In this document: positions 10,959 to 22,800 of the stretch, one piece after another | Layout of the letters: the number at the start of each line of letters is the position of its first letter | How positions within the stretch are numbered: position 1 is the stretch's first letter | Assembly (NCBI GenBank): GCA_018672475.1 | Contig: JABHFS010000120.1 | Coordinates: 62,001 to 126,000, forward strand | Origin: Gemmatimonadota bacterium | GTDB lineage: Bacteria; Latescibacterota; UBA2968; UBA8231 | DNA length: 64,000 bases | Reading direction: 5' to 3' | Notes under the pieces: model-generated | Seen by the model: only the letters and a program-made list of their open reading frames with translations | The model's database searches: none | What the model was told of the DNA's origin: nothing | Made by a program: the position numbers and the translations under genes

Positions 10959-13900
10959 TTACTCCCCGAAAACACCTGTTTCTTCCCCTGCTTCGACTCC
11001 AGCGAGTGCGGCTTCACCATTCTCTTCAGGATTCGCGCCTTCATAGGTGATGCCCTGATAGACTTTAGTGCCAGTACCAGCGGGTATCAGGCGGCCGATA
11101 ATGACATTTTCCTTGAGACCTCGAAGATGATCAACCTTGCCCTGAACAGCAGCTTCGGTGAGCACTCGAGTCGTTTCTTGGAATGAAGCCGCGGAAATAA
11201 AACTGTCCGTGCGCAGAGAGGCGCGGGTAATTCCCAATAGAATCGGCTGACAAGTGGACGGATCACCGCCTTCAGAAATAACTTTGTCATTTTCCTTATT
11301 GAAGCGAATTTTATCAACCTCCTCCCCTTCGAGGAAGTTGGTATCGCCTGGATCAATGATGCGCACTTTTTGCAACATCTGTTTGACGATCACCTCAACA
11401 TGCTTGTCGTTGATCTCCACCGCCTGCAAACGATAGACGTCCTGGATTTCATTGACCAAGTATTCCTGAACCTTGTTCACGCCTTGCACACGCAAAATGT
11501 CGTGTGGATTCACAGAGCCCTCAGAGAGACGCTCACCGGCGACAACCCGGTCCCCCTCATGCACACGAAGGTGCTTACCATAAGGCACGAGGTACTTCTT
11601 GTCTTCACCATCCGGCGAAGTGACAATTAACTCGCGGTTACCGCGAACCAATCCCCCGAAGACAACTGTGCCATTAATTTCTGATATTACTGAAGGTTCC
11701 TTCGGCCGCCTTGCCTCAAAGAGTTCGGCAACACGCGGCAAACCACCAGTAATATCTCGCGTCTTAGAGCGTTCGCGCGGGATCTTCACCAGGATCTGCC
11801 CCGGAACGAGATCATCTCCATCTTGGACCAGCAAACGGGCTCCAACAGGAATGATATAGGACCTAGTCCCCTGTTCCTTGCTCTCGATCTCAATTTGCGG
11901 ACTCAACGAGCGGTCACGCTGTTCGACAATGCCGCGGGCACTCATACCCGTGGTTTCATCGAACTCCTCACGCATCGTCACCCCGTCAATGATGTCAGTG
12001 AACCTAATTTTACCGGGACGGTCGGTAAGAATCACATTGCTGTAGGGGTCCCACTCGTAGAGGACTTGTGCCGCTTCAACATCAGCACCATTCTCAACTT
12101 TGAGCTTCGCACCGTAGGGGGCGTTCATTCGCGCCCTTACCCTATTTTGCTCGTCCAATAACTCGATTTCGCCATTGCGACCGACAATCGTGGTACCTGT
12201 ATCAGGATTCTCCACTGTGTCAATATTCACGAAATTGATACGCCCGGCTCGGCGAGTCTTAATCTGAGTTTGCTCAGCAATACGACTTGCAGTACCACCG
12301 ATGTGAAAGGTTCGCAGCGTTAACTGGGTGCCCGGCTCTCCAATACTTTGTGCCGCCACAACCCCAACAGCCTCGCCGATATTGACCACCCGGCCATTCG
12401 CCATATTGCGACCGTAGCATTTGATACACACGCCACGATCCGACTCACAAGTAAGGACAGAGCGAATAAGCACGAGTTCAATACCGGCTTGGGCGATGCG
12501 GTTCGCGTCTTCCTCATCCAACAAGACATCGGCTTCAGCTATCACCGTACCGTCGGTATCAGTAGCATCTTCTTGCATAACACGACCAACGATGCGATCT
12601 GCGAGTGGTTGGATAACCTCCTCGCCATCCTTGAGTGCCCCGACCCATAATCCCTGGCTTGTCATGCAGTCATCTTCTAGGATGACCACATCTTGCGCAA
12701 CATCCACCATTCGGCGAGTCAGATAACCCGCTTCCGCCGTTTTAAGTGCGGTATCAGCTAAACCCTTGCGCGCACCATGGGTAGAAATAAAGTATTCGAG
12801 CACCGATAAACCCTCTTTAAAAGAGGCTATAATAGGCGTTTCAATAATTTCACCGACTGCGCCGGTAAGTTTCTTTTGTGGCTTGTTCATCAAACCACGC
12901 ATACCACCAAGCTGTTTAATCTGATCCTCACTACCGCGAGCGCCAGAATCCTTCATTACGTAGACCGAGTTGAACCCCTCCTCGGCCTCCTCTAACGTCG
13001 CCTGCACAGCACGCGATACAGAGGATGTAGCATGTGTCCAAATATCGATGATTTTATTATAACGCTCGCCATCCGTAATAATGCCATTGGCGTATTGGTC
13101 ACGGACTTTCTCAACTTCAACGAGTGACGCATTAATTATTTGGGTCTTGGCTTCGGGCACCACAACATCATCGACTGCAATCGACACCCCTGCCAATGTC
13201 GCATATTGATAGCCCATCTTCTTGAGCGTATCGACAAATTCCGCCGTGCGCCGATTACCAAGCTGACGATGCACATCGGCCGTGATCTTTTTAATATCGG
13301 CCTTGTCTATCGTCCGGTTAATGAAACCCATTTCCTCGGGCAAAACCTCGTTGAAAATTATCCGACCGACAGTGGTATCAACTAATTCTCCGTCAATCCG
13401 CACTTTAATAGGTTGATGGAGCGTTATTCTCCTTGCATCATGGGCCGCAAGCGCTTCAGAAGGATTAGAAAAGCGCCGCTCGATCGCATCTGCTTCACTA
13501 AAACGCACCTTAGTCATATAATAGCTGCCAAGGACGATATCCTGTGGATTATCCATGATAACTGGCTCGCCATCGGCCGGTTTGAGGATATTGTTGGCAG
13601 AAAGCATCAAAAGACGGGCTTCAATCTGCGCTTCAAAAGATAGCGGGAGATGTACAGCCATTTGGTCGCCATCAAAATCAGCATTGAATGCTGCACAAAC
13701 TAGGGGGTGAAGACGAATGGCTTTACCTTCAACCAAACTGGGCTGGAATGCCTGAATACCAAGGCGATGCAACGTCGGGGCGCGATTGAGCAATACACAA
13801 TGATCGCTGATTATTTCTTCGAGAATATCCCAAACCTCAGAGCGTTCTCGCTCAACGAGCTTCTTCGCACTCTTTACTGTTTGCACCAATCCTTTTTCTT

Positions 13901-15044
13901 CTAGTTTCTTGATTACAAAAGGCTTGAAAAGCTCAAGTGCCATACTTTTTGGCAAGCCACACTGGTGCAATTTCAGATCGGGACCGACAACGATAACCGA
14001 GCGCCCTGAATAGTCGACACGCTTGCCCAACAAATTCTGGCGAAAGCGACCTTGTTTACCTTTGAGCAGATCGCTAAGCGATTTCAGCGAACGATTACCA
14101 TCGCCACGCACCGCACGCGAACGGCGGCCATTGTCAAAGAGAGCGTCAACGGCCTCCTGTAGCATGCGCTTCTCATTGCGCAAGATAACTTCGGGTGCCT
14201 TAATGTGAATCAGTTTTTTGAGTCTATTATTGCGATTGATAACCCGTCGATAAAGATCGTTGAGATCAGACGTCGCGAAACGTCCACCCTCCAAAGGTAC
14301 CAGCGGACGCAAATCGGGCGGAATCACCGGGACATTGTTGAGGATCATCCACTCAGGCCGGTTTTCGGACTGGCGAAAAGCCTCCACGACCTTGAGCCGC
14401 TTTAAGGCATCCTGCTTGCGCTGAATAGAAGTCTCCATGCGGACCTGAGTCCGCAACTCGGCCGAAAGCTCTTCAATATCGATCATCCCCAAGAGACGCT
14501 TAACCGCAGGCGCTCCCATTTCGACATCGGGATCACCACCCTCTTCTTGGATCTCGATCAACTCTTCTTCGGTAAGGAGCTGGTTCTTCTCTACCGGAGC
14601 ACCTCGTTCGTCGATAACGACATAAGATTCGTAATAGAGAACTCGCTCCAAGTTACGCATCGATATATCGAGCAAAGCACCAATGCGCGAAGGCAGCGAT
14701 TTGAAATACCAAATATGCGATACGCATACGGCCAACTCGATATGGCCCAAGCGCTCACGACGAACCTTGGCCTGGGTAACTTCAACGCCGCACCGGTCGC
14801 AAACTACGCCACGGTAACGAATGCCTTTGTACTTACCACAATGGCAATTCCAATCCTTGACGGGGCCGAAGATGCGCTCACAAAAGAGCCCGTCCCGTTC
14901 CGGTTTGAAGGATCGATAATTGATCGTCTCGGGTTTGGTCACCTCTCCTTGCGACCATGCGCGGATGGTTTCGGGAGAAGCGAGTTGTATGCGAATCGAA
15001 TCGAAAGTATTTGGTTTACGCGATGTATTTGCAGTCTGTAACAC
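10959..15044 (-). CDS. rpoC: RNA polymerase subunit beta'
   Basis: This is the catalytic subunit of RNA polymerase. The 1361-residue protein has the N-terminal zinc ribbon (Cys67, Cys69, Cys82, Cys85), the active-site motif [12 protein letters not shown] at about residues 452-463, and a second zinc site in the C-terminal half ([12 protein letters not shown]). The bridge and trigger-helix regions follow ([18 protein letters not shown]). The start codon is GTG, 4 nt downstream of AAAGGGGGC. It follows rpoB by 38 bp. No lineage-specific domain insertion is obvious, and the length is close to the E. coli subunit. Confidence 0.98.
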   Translation of the reverse strand: MLQTANTSRKPNTFDSIRIQLASPETIRAWSQGEVTKPETINYRSFKPERDGLFCERIFGPVKDWNCHCGKYKGIRYRGVVCDRCGVEVTQAKVRRERLGHIELAVCVSHIWYFKSLPSRIGALLDISMRNLERVLYYESYVVIDERGAPVEKNQLLTEEELIEIQEEGGDPDVEMGAPAVKRLLGMIDIEELSAELRTQVRMETSIQRKQDALKRLKVVEAFRQSENRPEWMILNNVPVIPPDLRPLVPLEGGRFATSDLNDLYRRVINRNNRLKKLIHIKAPEVILRNEKRMLQEAVDALFDNGRRSRAVRGDGNRSLKSLSDLLKGKQGRFRQNLLGKRVDYSGRSVIVVGPDLKLHQCGLPKSMALELFKPFVIKKLEEKGLVQTVKSAKKLVERERSEVWDILEEIISDHCVLLNRAPTLHRLGIQAFQPSLVEGKAIRLHPLVCAAFNADFDGDQMAVHLPLSFEAQIEARLLMLSANNILKPADGEPVIMDNPQDIVLGSYYMTKVRFSEADAIERRFSNPSEALAAHDARRITLHQPIKVRIDGELVDTTVGRIIFNEVLPEEMGFINRTIDKADIKKITADVHRQLGNRRTAEFVDTLKKMGYQYATLAGVSIAVDDVVVPEAKTQIINASLVEVEKVRDQYANGIITDGERYNKIIDIWTHATSSVSRAVQATLEEAEEGFNSVYVMKDSGARGSEDQIKQLGGMRGLMNKPQKKLTGAVGEIIETPIIASFKEGLSVLEYFISTHGARKGLADTALKTAEAGYLTRRMVDVAQDVVILEDDCMTSQGLWVGALKDGEEVIQPLADRIVGRVMQEDATDTDGTVIAEADVLLDEEDANRIAQAGIELVLIRSVLTCESDRGVCIKCYGRNMANGRVVNIGEAVGVVAAQSIGEPGTQLTLRTFHIGGTASRIAEQTQIKTRRAGRINFVNIDTVENPDTGTTIVGRNGEIELLDEQNRVRARMNAPYGAKLKVENGADVEAAQVLYEWDPYSNVILTDRPGKIRFTDIIDGVTMREEFDETTGMSARGIVEQRDRSLSPQIEIESKEQGTRSYIIPVGARLLVQDGDDLVPGQILVKIPRERSKTRDITGGLPRVAELFEARRPKEPSVISEINGTVVFGGLVRGNRELIVTSPDGEDKKYLVPYGKHLRVHEGDRVVAGERLSEGSVNPHDILRVQGVNKVQEYLVNEIQDVYRLQAVEINDKHVEVIVKQMLQKVRIIDPGDTNFLEGEEVDKIRFNKENDKVISEGGDPSTCQPILLGITRASLRTDSFISAASFQETTRVLTEAAVQGKVDHLRGLKENVIIGRLIPAGTGTKVYQGITYEGANPEENGEAALAGVEAGEETGVFGE

Positions 15045-15082
15045 AGAAGCCCCCTTTGCGTCTTATGCGAATTTTCTGCGAA

Positions 15083-18000
15083 TCAATAGGTCTCGACCAT
15101 CCGACTATCTTCTAGGATGACATCCAGACACAGGCTCTGCAATTCTTTGACAAGTACATTGAAAGATTCGGGAATCCCAGGTTCTGGCGGATTCTCGCCT
15201 TTCACAATAGCCTCATAGATTTTTGAACGACCAGCAACATCATCGGACTTGACGGTCAGCATCTCCTGCAATGTATATGCAGACCCATAAGCCTCGAGGG
15301 CCCATACTTCCATCTCGCCGAAGCGTTGACCGCCAAATTGAGCCTTGCCGCCCAGTGGCTGCTGAGTAACGAGCGAATAAGGTCCAATGGAACGAGCATG
15401 GATTTTGTCGGCAACCAAGTGCGAGAGCTTCAATACATATATCTGCCCCACCGTCACTCGCTTATCGATCTTTTCGCCTGTACGCCCATCGTGAAGTATT
15501 TGCTTACCGTCGTTGGGAAGTCCGGCCTCGTCGAACAGCTCCTTCACCTCATCAAGCGTTGCCCCATCAAAAACTGGGGTAGCAACATGTATCCCTAGAG
15601 CGGCGGCGGCCATACCGAGGTGTGTTTCGAATACTTGGCCCAAATTCATCCGAGAAGGAACACCGAGAGGATTGAGACAGATATCGATAGTAGTACCATC
15701 CTCGAGGAAAGGCATATCCTCTTCTGGAGCAATATAGGAAACGACCCCTTTATTACCATGACGGCCTGCCATTTTATCACCGACGGCGAGTTTGCGTTTC
15801 TTGGACACATAAACCTTGACCAATTGCGCAATGCCAGGCGGAAGCTCATCCCCACGAGTCAGGCGTTCGACCTTACGCTCTGCCTGCTCATCAATAAGCT
15901 GTAGTTGCTCGGAGCTATATCGCAACAGTTCCTCAACCCGGTCGCTAACCTTGTCATCCTCGGTCCACCCTTCTTCGGGTGAGATGGTCGAGAAATCGAC
16001 CCTCTCGATCAAGCGATCAGTTAGTTGAGTCCCTTCGCGCACTACTACGCTGTCATCTTCAGACGAACGAAGGCGCCCAAGCTTAATATCACCGACAATG
16101 TCAAGCAATTTCGTATTGCGTTCGGAGATCAACTGTTCTTTGCGCTCCTCCGCCTCTTTCTCATATTCGGCGAGGGTGCTCTTTTCCTTACGGCGCGAAG
16201 ATTCGCTGCGCTCCTTGCGCGAGAAGACCTTGCGGTCAATCACCACGCCCTCCATGCCCGGTGGCGCTTTTAGTGACGCGTCTCGGACATCTCCAGCTTT
16301 CTCACCAAAAATAGCTCGCAAGAGACGCTCTTCTGGCGATAACTCGCTCTCCCCCTTGGGGGTTACTTTACCGACCAAGATATCGCCTGGACCAACTTCG
16401 GCACCGATGCGGATAATGCCTTCATCATCGAGATTGCGCACCGCAACTTCGCTGACATTGGGAATTTCGCGGGTAATCTCCTCCTGACCACGCTTGGTAT
16501 CGCGAACCTGGAGTTCAAACTCTTCGATGTGTACCGAAGTAAAGATGTCTCGTTTGAGCAGGCGCTCGTTTATGACGATGGCGTCTTCGAAGTTATAGCC
16601 GTTCCAAGGCATAAAGGCGACGAGTACATTCATACCCAACGCCAAATCACCTCGCTCCGTGCCCGCCCCATCGGCCAATGCCTGTCCCATTTGGACTTTG
16701 TCCCCGACCTGCACCAGCGGCCGCTGATTAATACAGCAATCTTGGTTGGAACGAGCAAATTTAATCAACTTATACTGGTCTTCATCCGCAGTGTCCAGCG
16801 GCGTCAGCGGCATGCTATTTTTTTTGTCCCGGCGCACAGCAATGCGCTCAGCATCAACGCGTATGACTTCACCTGGGTTCCGAGCCAAAACGACGGCACC
16901 CGAATCGAGTGCGATCTTACCTTCCATACCCGTACCGACAAAGGGTGCCTGGGTGAAGAGCAATGGCACCGCTTGGCGCTGCATATTAGAACCCATCAAC
17001 GCACGGTTGGCATCATCGTGTTCAAGGAAGGGTATCAACGCCGCCGCTGCGCTAACCAACTGCTTTGGCGAAACATCCATATAGTCGAGCTCACTTGGCG
17101 AGACCATAGGATAGTCATCCCGCCGTCGGGCCTTGACCAAATCGTCAAGGTATTCGCCATTTTCATTGATCGGCGCGTTAGCCTGCGCAATGCAATACTT
17201 ATCCTCTTCGGCAGCAGTGAGGTATTCAATCTCAGTGGTCACCTTGCCATTGACAACCTTGCGATAAGGCGTCTCCAGAAAACCGAAGGAATTGACCCGC
17301 GCATAAGTGCTCAACGAAGAGATTAGACCGATATTGGGACCTTCAGGCGTCTCAATTGGGCAAATACGGCCATAGTGGGTATAGTGCACGTCTCGAACCT
17401 CAAAACCGGCCCGATCACGACTGAGGCCACCCGGCCCAAGAGCACTAAGGCGTCGCTTATGGGTAAGCTCGTCAAGCGGGTTGGTCTGCTGCATAAATTG
17501 GGACAACTGGCTCGACCCGAAAAACGCCTGGACCACAGTCGAAACCGTTCTCGCGTTGACCAAATCGTGCGGTGTAATCTGTTCATCATCGCGCAAACTC
17601 ATGCGTTCGCGAACGGTCCGCGACATGCGCGTTAGGCCGATGCTGAATTGGTTGGCGAGCAATTCACCAACCAAACGCACGCGGCGATTGCCCAGATGAT
17701 CAATATCGTCGGTGTTGCCCTGTCCTACCCGCAAACCTAGCAGATAGTGGATTATCGTCATGAAATCTTCGAGGTGCAGCACCGTGCTTTCAAAGGGTAT
17801 CCCCACATCCAAGCGACGATTAATGCGATAACGCCCCACATCCCCCAAATTATAGCGCTTGGGGTTGAAAAATAATCGCTCGAGCAAACCGCGGGCGGTT
17901 TCAATATTCGGGGGATCGCCAGGGCGCAACAGGTTATATATGCGCGTTAAGGCATCCTCTTCGTCTTCGCTCGGATCCTTTTTCAGCGTATTCTCCATAA

Positions 18001-18871
18001 CACCCGGATCATTGCCCACAGGGACAGCCAAGACTTTGAGCTTCTTGAGCTTGGCCGCCTGTAACGCCACGAGCTTTTCACCGGAAATCACTTCGTAGGC
18101 TTCTAAGGCAATCTCACCGCTGCTCTTATCGACGATGTCCGTGCCGCCATTGTAGCGATCAATCAACTCGTCATCGACCGGCACTTCCTCTTCTTCGCGG
18201 AATAGGCTGAGGATCTCGCCCTCCTTAGAGAGGCCGAGTGCCTTCAAAAGCAAAGAGACCGGCATTTTTCGCCGCCGATCAATATGCACGTACATAATGT
18301 CGTTAATGTCCATGCTGAACTCGAGCCAAGGTCCCTTATAGGGGAGAATCCGCGCCGAGAACAACCGTTTGCCATTGGGATGTATGGTCTCATCGAAAAA
18401 CACGCCAGGCGAACGATGCAATTGGCTGACAACCACGCGTTCGGCCCCATTGACGATAAACGTGCCTTCACCGGTCATCAGTGGCAGTTCACCCAAGAAG
18501 ACGGACTGTTCGACAACATCCTTTATCGGACTGTCAGGGCTTTCTTTGTCGCGAGTTACCAAGCGCAGGGTCGCGCGCAATGGTGCGGCAAAAGTCATTC
18601 CCCGTTCGCGGCATTCCTCTTCGCTATAACGGGGATTTCCAATAGAGTAACCAACATACTCGAGGGAGTAGATTCCGTGGGCGTCTGTAACCGGAAAGAT
18701 ACTCTCGAAGACTAGGTGCAGACCGCGCCGCTTGCGCTGCCTGGGTGCAACATCGAGTTGCAGGAAGTCTTCGAAGGAGTCAATCTGAACCGAAAGCAGG
18801 TTTGGCATCTCAACGACTTCTTTAATCTTGCCAAAAGAGCGCCGTTCGATACTTCCGTTCGTCTTTGCCAA
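15083..18871 (-). CDS. rpoB: RNA polymerase subunit beta
   Basis: The 1262-residue protein has the usual beta landmarks: the rifampicin pocket [29 protein letters not shown], the catalytic-region segments [14 protein letters not shown] and [13 protein letters not shown], and the C-terminal [23 protein letters not shown]. The start codon is TTG, with AAGGAG 8 nt upstream, giving [15 protein letters not shown]. In the rifampicin region the residue equivalent to E. coli Asp516 is Gln (codon 17489-17491). The gap to rplL (18872-19026) holds nothing I recognise. Confidence 0.98.
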   Translation of the reverse strand: MAKTNGSIERRSFGKIKEVVEMPNLLSVQIDSFEDFLQLDVAPRQRKRRGLHLVFESIFPVTDAHGIYSLEYVGYSIGNPRYSEEECRERGMTFAAPLRATLRLVTRDKESPDSPIKDVVEQSVFLGELPLMTGEGTFIVNGAERVVVSQLHRSPGVFFDETIHPNGKRLFSARILPYKGPWLEFSMDINDIMYVHIDRRRKMPVSLLLKALGLSKEGEILSLFREEEEVPVDDELIDRYNGGTDIVDKSSGEIALEAYEVISGEKLVALQAAKLKKLKVLAVPVGNDPGVMENTLKKDPSEDEEDALTRIYNLLRPGDPPNIETARGLLERLFFNPKRYNLGDVGRYRINRRLDVGIPFESTVLHLEDFMTIIHYLLGLRVGQGNTDDIDHLGNRRVRLVGELLANQFSIGLTRMSRTVRERMSLRDDEQITPHDLVNARTVSTVVQAFFGSSQLSQFMQQTNPLDELTHKRRLSALGPGGLSRDRAGFEVRDVHYTHYGRICPIETPEGPNIGLISSLSTYARVNSFGFLETPYRKVVNGKVTTEIEYLTAAEEDKYCIAQANAPINENGEYLDDLVKARRRDDYPMVSPSELDYMDVSPKQLVSAAAALIPFLEHDDANRALMGSNMQRQAVPLLFTQAPFVGTGMEGKIALDSGAVVLARNPGEVIRVDAERIAVRRDKKNSMPLTPLDTADEDQYKLIKFARSNQDCCINQRPLVQVGDKVQMGQALADGAGTERGDLALGMNVLVAFMPWNGYNFEDAIVINERLLKRDIFTSVHIEEFELQVRDTKRGQEEITREIPNVSEVAVRNLDDEGIIRIGAEVGPGDILVGKVTPKGESELSPEERLLRAIFGEKAGDVRDASLKAPPGMEGVVIDRKVFSRKERSESSRRKEKSTLAEYEKEAEERKEQLISERNTKLLDIVGDIKLGRLRSSEDDSVVVREGTQLTDRLIERVDFSTISPEEGWTEDDKVSDRVEELLRYSSEQLQLIDEQAERKVERLTRGDELPPGIAQLVKVYVSKKRKLAVGDKMAGRHGNKGVVSYIAPEEDMPFLEDGTTIDICLNPLGVPSRMNLGQVFETHLGMAAAALGIHVATPVFDGATLDEVKELFDEAGLPNDGKQILHDGRTGEKIDKRVTVGQIYVLKLSHLVADKIHARSIGPYSLVTQQPLGGKAQFGGQRFGEMEVWALEAYGSAYTLQEMLTVKSDDVAGRSKIYEAIVKGENPPEPGIPESFNVLVKELQSLCLDVILEDSRMVETY

Positions 18872-19026
18872 AGTCCAAACTCCTTATTGTTGTTTAAGGC
18901 AAAAGCCCATGGAGCAACGGACCCCCTGCCCGAACGGCAGAAGGCCAACAGCCCATGAGCTTTCCTCAAGTTCGCACTGCAGAAGCGCAGGTATGGTCCG
19001 GATAAATGATATAATCCGCAACTCCC

Positions 19027-19431
19027 CTATTTGAGCTCTACAGTAGCTCCGGCATCCTGCAACTGCTTCTGGATCTCTGCAGCTTCATCCTTCGACGCAC
19101 CCTCTTTGACAGCCTTGGGGGCTTCGTCGACGAGCGCTTTAGCTTCTTTCAATCCGAGGCTAGTGATCTCGCGAACAACCTTAATAACCTGAATCTTCTT
19201 ATCACCGACGCCGGTAAGAACAACATCAAATGTATCTTTCTCCGGCGGCGCTTCTTCACCGCCACCAGCAGCAGCCATCATTACCGGCGCAGCAGCCGAT
19301 ACGCCGAATTTATCCTCAAGCGCCTTGACCAGCTCGGCCAACTCAAGGACGGTGAGCGCACCAATGGTCTCGATAATCTCGCCGACTTTGCCGCTGACGG
19401 CAGTTTCTTCAGTCGTGGTTTCTTCGGTCAT
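19027..19431 (-). CDS. rplL: 50S ribosomal protein L7/L12
   Basis: L7/L12 forms the flexible stalk that recruits translation GTPases. The 134-residue product has the N-terminal dimerisation region, an Ala-rich hinge with [20 protein letters not shown], and the C-terminal domain [15 protein letters not shown] segment ending [21 protein letters not shown] at 19429-19431 is chosen because AGGAGG lies 9 nt upstream. An in-frame TTG at 19440 abuts that Shine-Dalgarno and is rejected. Confidence 0.96.
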   Translation of the reverse strand: MTEETTTEETAVSGKVGEIIETIGALTVLELAELVKALEDKFGVSAAAPVMMAAAGGGEEAPPEKDTFDVVLTGVGDKKIQVIKVVREITSLGLKEAKALVDEAPKAVKEGASKDEAAEIQKQLQDAGATVELK

Positions 19432-19495
19432 GATATACAACCTCCTGTATATGGATCACGTAATTGGATTATAAGTCATTAAAGATCGAATGAGA

Positions 19496-20029
19496 TCAGG
19501 CGTTTTCTCCGCCTTCTCCTTTTTGCTTTTCGACAGCCGACAACACACCTACCAAGCCGCGCAACAAGCCATTCAAAACGGCACTAAAACCATATAGAGG
19601 ACTCTGCACGCTACCAACAACCTTGCCCAGCAATTCATGCCTTGAAGGCAGCTTTGCGATGACCTGAACCTCATCGGCAGCGAGAATCTTGCCATCCATG
19701 TAACCGGATTTGATAAGCATCTTGCCGCCATCATCGGCGAAATCCTGAAGAATCTTGGCCGGCGCAATGGGATCCTCATTTGAATAAGCGATTGCCGTGG
19801 GGCCCGTGAAATGCTCCTTTAGTCCGGCAATACCCGCTTCCTCGGCGGCCCGAATAGCCAGGCGATTCTTAACCACCTGATAGTGCACCTCAGCATCGCG
19901 CAGTTTATTGCGCAACTCGTTCACTGCCTCGACATCAATACCCGTGAAGTCGGCTAGATAAAGGCCTTTAGCCCCGGCCAAAATAGTCTTTAACTCAGCT
20001 ATTTTTTCTTCTTTCCCTACTGTCGCCAT
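19496..20029 (-). CDS. rplJ: 50S ribosomal protein L10
   Basis: L10 anchors L7/L12 dimers to the stalk base and in E. coli autoregulates rplJL. The 177-residue sequence shows GLYLADFTGIDVEAVNELRNKLR, VVKNRLAIRAAEEAG and FTGPTAIAYSNEDPIAPAK, all typical. Lies between rplA and rplL with gaps of 16 and 64 bp. Confidence 0.96.
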   Translation of the reverse strand: MATVGKEEKIAELKTILAGAKGLYLADFTGIDVEAVNELRNKLRDAEVHYQVVKNRLAIRAAEEAGIAGLKEHFTGPTAIAYSNEDPIAPAKILQDFADDGGKMLIKSGYMDGKILAADEVQVIAKLPSRHELLGKVVGSVQSPLYGFSAVLNGLLRGLVGVLSAVEKQKGEGGENA

Positions 20030-20045
20030 GTTTATATAGCCTTTT

Positions 20046-20744
20046 TCACGCGGCGATTTGGGTGCGGTCGATTTTGATGCCCGGACCCATTACCGACGAA
20101 ATAATCAACTTGCGGATATATTGCCCTTTAGTCGCCGATGGCCTGGCGCGCAAAATGGCATCGATAAATGCCTGGGCGTTTTCAACTAAGGCCGTCTCTT
20201 CGAAAGACAACCTGCCGATGGGAGCCTGAGCATTGTTGCCCGATTTGCTGTCGGCGCGATACTCAATGCGGCCCGACTTAGCCTCTTTGACCGCCTTGGC
20301 CACCTCGCGAGTAACTGTGCCAGTCTTGGGATTCGGCATAAGGCCACGCGGCCCAAGAACCCGCCCAAGTTTACCTACTTGACCCATCATATCTGGAGAG
20401 GCTATCACCAAGTCAAAATCAAGCCAACCGCCTTGAATCTTCTCGGCCATATCGGCCCCGCCGACAAAATCTGCGCCGGCATCTTTGGCCTCCTGCTCCA
20501 AAGGACCTTGGGTAATAACTAAGACCCTCAGATCCTTACCTGTGCCATGAGGCAACATTACCGTACCTCGAAGCGCCTGATCAGCCTGCCTGCCGTCAAT
20601 TCCCAAATGCAGGGAAAGCTCAACCGTTTCATCGTATTTGCGCTTGGGAAAACCTTTGAGAATTCTTACTGCATCTTCCCACGAATAAGACTCATCGCGA
20701 TCAAAAGCTTCTAGCGCCTCTCTGTATCTTTTTCCTCTAGCCAT
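20046..20744 (-). CDS. rplA: 50S ribosomal protein L1
   Basis: L1 forms the mobile stalk near the E site and represses the L11 operon in E. coli. The 232-residue protein contains [15 protein letters not shown], then [30 protein letters not shown], the L1 signature, and ends [10 protein letters not shown]. Located between rplK and rplJ. Confidence 0.97.
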   Translation of the reverse strand: MARGKRYREALEAFDRDESYSWEDAVRILKGFPKRKYDETVELSLHLGIDGRQADQALRGTVMLPHGTGKDLRVLVITQGPLEQEAKDAGADFVGGADMAEKIQGGWLDFDLVIASPDMMGQVGKLGRVLGPRGLMPNPKTGTVTREVAKAVKEAKSGRIEYRADSKSGNNAQAPIGRLSFEETALVENAQAFIDAILRARPSATKGQYIRKLIISSVMGPGIKIDRTQIAA

Positions 20745-20782
20745 TCTATACCTCTATAAAGGAGCACACTTGCAAAATGCGA

Positions 20783-21205
20783 TTATTCAACCAATAGCCC
20801 CATACTACGAGCCGTGCCCGCGATCATCGACATCGCAGATTCCATGGAAGCTGCGTTTAAATCGGGCATTTTCAATTCAGCAATCTCACGCACCTGATCC
20901 GAAGACACGGTACCGACCTTGTCGCGATTTGGCACCCCTGACCCCTTTGCCAATCCAGCGGCTTTCAGAAGCAAAACCGAAGCGGGAGGCGTCTTGGTAA
21001 TGAAAGAGAACGTGCGATCTGCATAAACGGTGATCACCACGGGAATGATCAGCCCCTGCTTCTCTTGGGTCTGAGCATTAAATGCTTTGCAAAATTCCAT
21101 GATATTGACACCATGCTGCCCTAAAGCCGGGCCAACGGGTGGTGTCGGATTGGCCTGACCGGCCGGAACCTGCAACTTGATTTGGGCTATTTCTTTTTTA
21201 GCCAT
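20783..21205 (-). CDS. rplK: 50S ribosomal protein L11
   Basis: L11 binds the GTPase-associated centre of 23S rRNA and is needed for RelA activation in other bacteria. The 140-residue protein has [30 protein letters not shown], including the Pro-rich thiostrepton-contact helix, and ends with [14 protein letters not shown]. First ribosomal protein gene after nusG. Confidence 0.97.
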   Translation of the reverse strand: MAKKEIAQIKLQVPAGQANPTPPVGPALGQHGVNIMEFCKAFNAQTQEKQGLIIPVVITVYADRTFSFITKTPPASVLLLKAAGLAKGSGVPNRDKVGTVSSDQVREIAELKMPDLNAASMESAMSMIAGTARSMGLLVE

Positions 21206-21240
21206 AATTTGCGATACTCCTCTAAGCTCCTACTCGCCCT

Positions 21241-21786
21241 TTAGACCGCTGCTTCTTCGGCCGGCTCGACTTGCAACACGTCGAGCTCTACCGATGTACC
21301 GCGCCCAAAGATGCTCACCATGATTTTCAATCGGCGTTTTTCTGGCAGTACTTCCTGCACAGTGCCGATAAAATCTTTAAATGCCCCATCGTTGACCTTG
21401 ACCTGATCGCCAACGGCAAAGGGTATGTCTTCAACCTCTTGATCCTTACGGCGATCAATATAACCTAGTATATGATCAATTTCCTCCTGTCGCAGCGGCT
21501 GCGGCTTGCGAGCAGGACCAACAAAGCTAGTCACTCCAGGAACATTGGTAACTTGATACCAAGCATCCTTTGACATTTCCATTTCAATCAACACGTAGCT
21601 AGGCAAAAACCGTTTTTTAACAACGGTCTTCTTGCCGGCGCGGAGTTCAACGACTTCCTCAGTTGGGACAACTACTTGAGCAATGGCGCCACTAGCAGCC
21701 CCCTCCTCAATTAGCGATTCCAAGTAAGTCTTTACCTTGTTCTCGTGCCCTGAATACGTATGCAGAGCATACCAGCGCTGAGCCAT
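21241..21786 (-). CDS. nusG: Transcription elongation/antitermination factor NusG
   Basis: NusG binds RNA polymerase through its N-terminal domain and Rho or S10 through its KOW domain. The 181-residue product starts MAQRWYALHTYSGHENKVKTYLE, has GYVLIEMEMSKDAWYQVTNVPGVTSFVG-type sequence (here SYVLIEMEM), and a C-terminal KOW domain GDQVKVNDGAFKDFIGTVQEV. The open frame extends 40 codons further upstream without family similarity. ATG 21784-21786 fits the normal start and length. Confidence 0.96.
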   Translation of the reverse strand: MAQRWYALHTYSGHENKVKTYLESLIEEGAASGAIAQVVVPTEEVVELRAGKKTVVKKRFLPSYVLIEMEMSKDAWYQVTNVPGVTSFVGPARKPQPLRQEEIDHILGYIDRRKDQEVEDIPFAVGDQVKVNDGAFKDFIGTVQEVLPEKRRLKIMVSIFGRGTSVELDVLQVEPAEEAAV

Positions 21787-21881
21787 GGCCCCAATTCCGG
21801 TGTTAGCTCCCGTCAAACTCGAACATAAAAAGAAGCGGCGAGTTAAGTACGCCGCCATCTTGCTTTTATGCCCTACGGGAA

Positions 21882-22070
21882 TTACTGCCCTAGAAGAATT
21901 CCCCAAATGAAGGAGATAATCAAATCGAACATACCAATGAAGACTGCAAAGACCGCAGAAAAAGCCAACACAACACCTGTAGAACTGATTAGGTCCTCAC
22001 GCGTTGGCCAACTGACTTTGGTAAACTCAGCCCGCACCTCTTTGACAAAACTAGTAAGTTTATCCCACAT
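21882..22070 (-). CDS. secE: Preprotein translocase subunit SecE
   Basis: SecE clamps SecY in the membrane translocon. The 62-residue protein has the short single-span form: an amphipathic helix with FVKEVRAEFTKVSWPTREDL, the conserved SecE motif, and one transmembrane helix at about residues 30-55. Located between tRNA-Trp and nusG, the canonical order. Confidence 0.96.
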   Translation of the reverse strand: MWDKLTSFVKEVRAEFTKVSWPTREDLISSTGVVLAFSAVFAVFIGMFDLIISFIWGILLGQ

Positions 22071-22093
22071 CCCCTTACCCTAATGCAGAAGCC

Positions 22094-22169
22094 TGGCAGG
22101 GCAGACAGGACTTGAACCTGCAACCGCCGGTTTTGGAGACCGGAGCTCTACCAATTGAGCTACTGCCCT
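22094..22169 (-). tRNA. trnW: tRNA-Trp (CCA anticodon)
   Basis: The reverse strand folds into a full cloverleaf of 76 nt. The acceptor stem AGGGCAG pairs with CTGCCCT, the D-arm is AGCTC..GAGC, and the anticodon stem CCGGT/ACCGG encloses the loop CTCCAAA, giving anticodon CCA. The T arm contains GGTTCAAGTCC. Discriminator G and a genomically encoded CCA end (22094-22096) follow. It lies directly upstream of secE, a widely conserved neighbour. Confidence 0.97.
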
Positions 22170-22173
22170 ATGC

Positions 22174-22326
22174 CTAGCGGGTTTCCTTGTGCGCCGTGTG
22201 CTTATGACAAAAACGACAATACTTTTTGTATTCGACACGGCCAGGTTGGTTCCGCCTGTTTTTGGTTGTTGTATAGTTGCGCCGGCTGCAGATTTCACAT
22301 TCCAGCGATATTTGATCTCTTGGCAT
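22174..22326 (-). CDS. rpmG: 50S ribosomal protein L33, zinc-binding form
   Basis: L33 is a small E-site protein of the large subunit. A 50-residue frame lies between tRNA-Trp and tRNA-Thr. It starts [18 protein letters not shown] and ends with [15 protein letters not shown]. Two CxxC pairs (Cys10/Cys13 and Cys37/Cys40) mark the zinc-ribbon form. Its stop is 4 bp from the tRNA-Trp gene. The L33 position between a tRNA cluster and secE is common in bacteria. Confidence 0.95.
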   Translation of the reverse strand: MPRDQISLECEICSRRNYTTTKNRRNQPGRVEYKKYCRFCHKHTAHKETR

Positions 22327-22364
22327 CGGAACTCGCCGAGTTTAAGTTGGAAGCGCTATAGAAA

Positions 22365-22440
<76 letters not shown>

Positions 22441-22471
22441 TGCAATTACATGAATTTTTACTTATTGTATA

Positions 22472-22548
22472 TGGAGCGGGAAACGGGACTCGAACCCGCG
22501 ACCCCGAGCTTGGAAGGCTCGCGCTCTAGCCAACTGAGCTATTCCCGC
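22472..22548 (-). tRNA. trnG: tRNA-Gly (TCC anticodon)
   Basis: A complete 77-nt cloverleaf. The acceptor stem is GCGGGAA/TTCCCGC, the anticodon stem CGAGC/GCTCG encloses CTTCCAA, giving anticodon TCC, and the T loop is GGTTCGAGTCC. The CCA end is encoded at 22472-22474. It is the first transcribed element of the supercluster seen here, with a promoter-like sequence about 60 bp upstream. Confidence 0.96.
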
Positions 22549-22549
22549 C

Positions 22550-22579
22550 CTACGTCAACGGACCCTACGTCAACGGACC
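22550..22579. repeat. Tandem 15-bp duplication next to tRNA-Gly
   Basis: The unit CTACGTCAACGGACC occurs twice head to tail (22550-22564 and 22565-22579) immediately upstream of the mature 5' end of tRNA-Gly, in what should be its precursor leader. It is probably a simple slippage or duplication event. Confidence 0.8.
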
Positions 22580-22607
22580 AAACACCCCCGTCACCCATAG
22601 ACTAAAT

Positions 22608-22636
22608 AAAGTAAGACTGCTTTTTCTAACTGTCAA
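22608..22636 (-). promoter_or_regulatory. Probable sigma70 promoter of the tRNA/secE supercluster
   Basis: On the reverse strand a perfect -35 TTGACA (22631-22636) is followed 17 bp later by TACTTT (22608-22613) as a weaker -10. The predicted start near 22600 lies about 50 nt before tRNA-Gly. This is the only strong promoter-like sequence I found upstream of the supercluster. The remaining bases 22637-22800 show no gene. Confidence 0.55.
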
Positions 22637-22800
22637 GAGTGGTTGGAAACTAAGTAGCGACACTGCTTAGGAAACATGCGATAAAAGAGTCTTAAGCAAT
22701 GGTACATCCTAAACTCTCGCATATGAATCCCGCCTTCGCCACTGCCACTCCACTTGCAATAATTCCACCACCCAAGGGAGCCTCTTCGAAGCTTTACCGC

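Noticed and set aside
21787..21906. 40-codon N-terminal extension of the NusG frame
   Set aside because: No similarity to NusG. Starting at 21786 gives the standard length and N-terminus.
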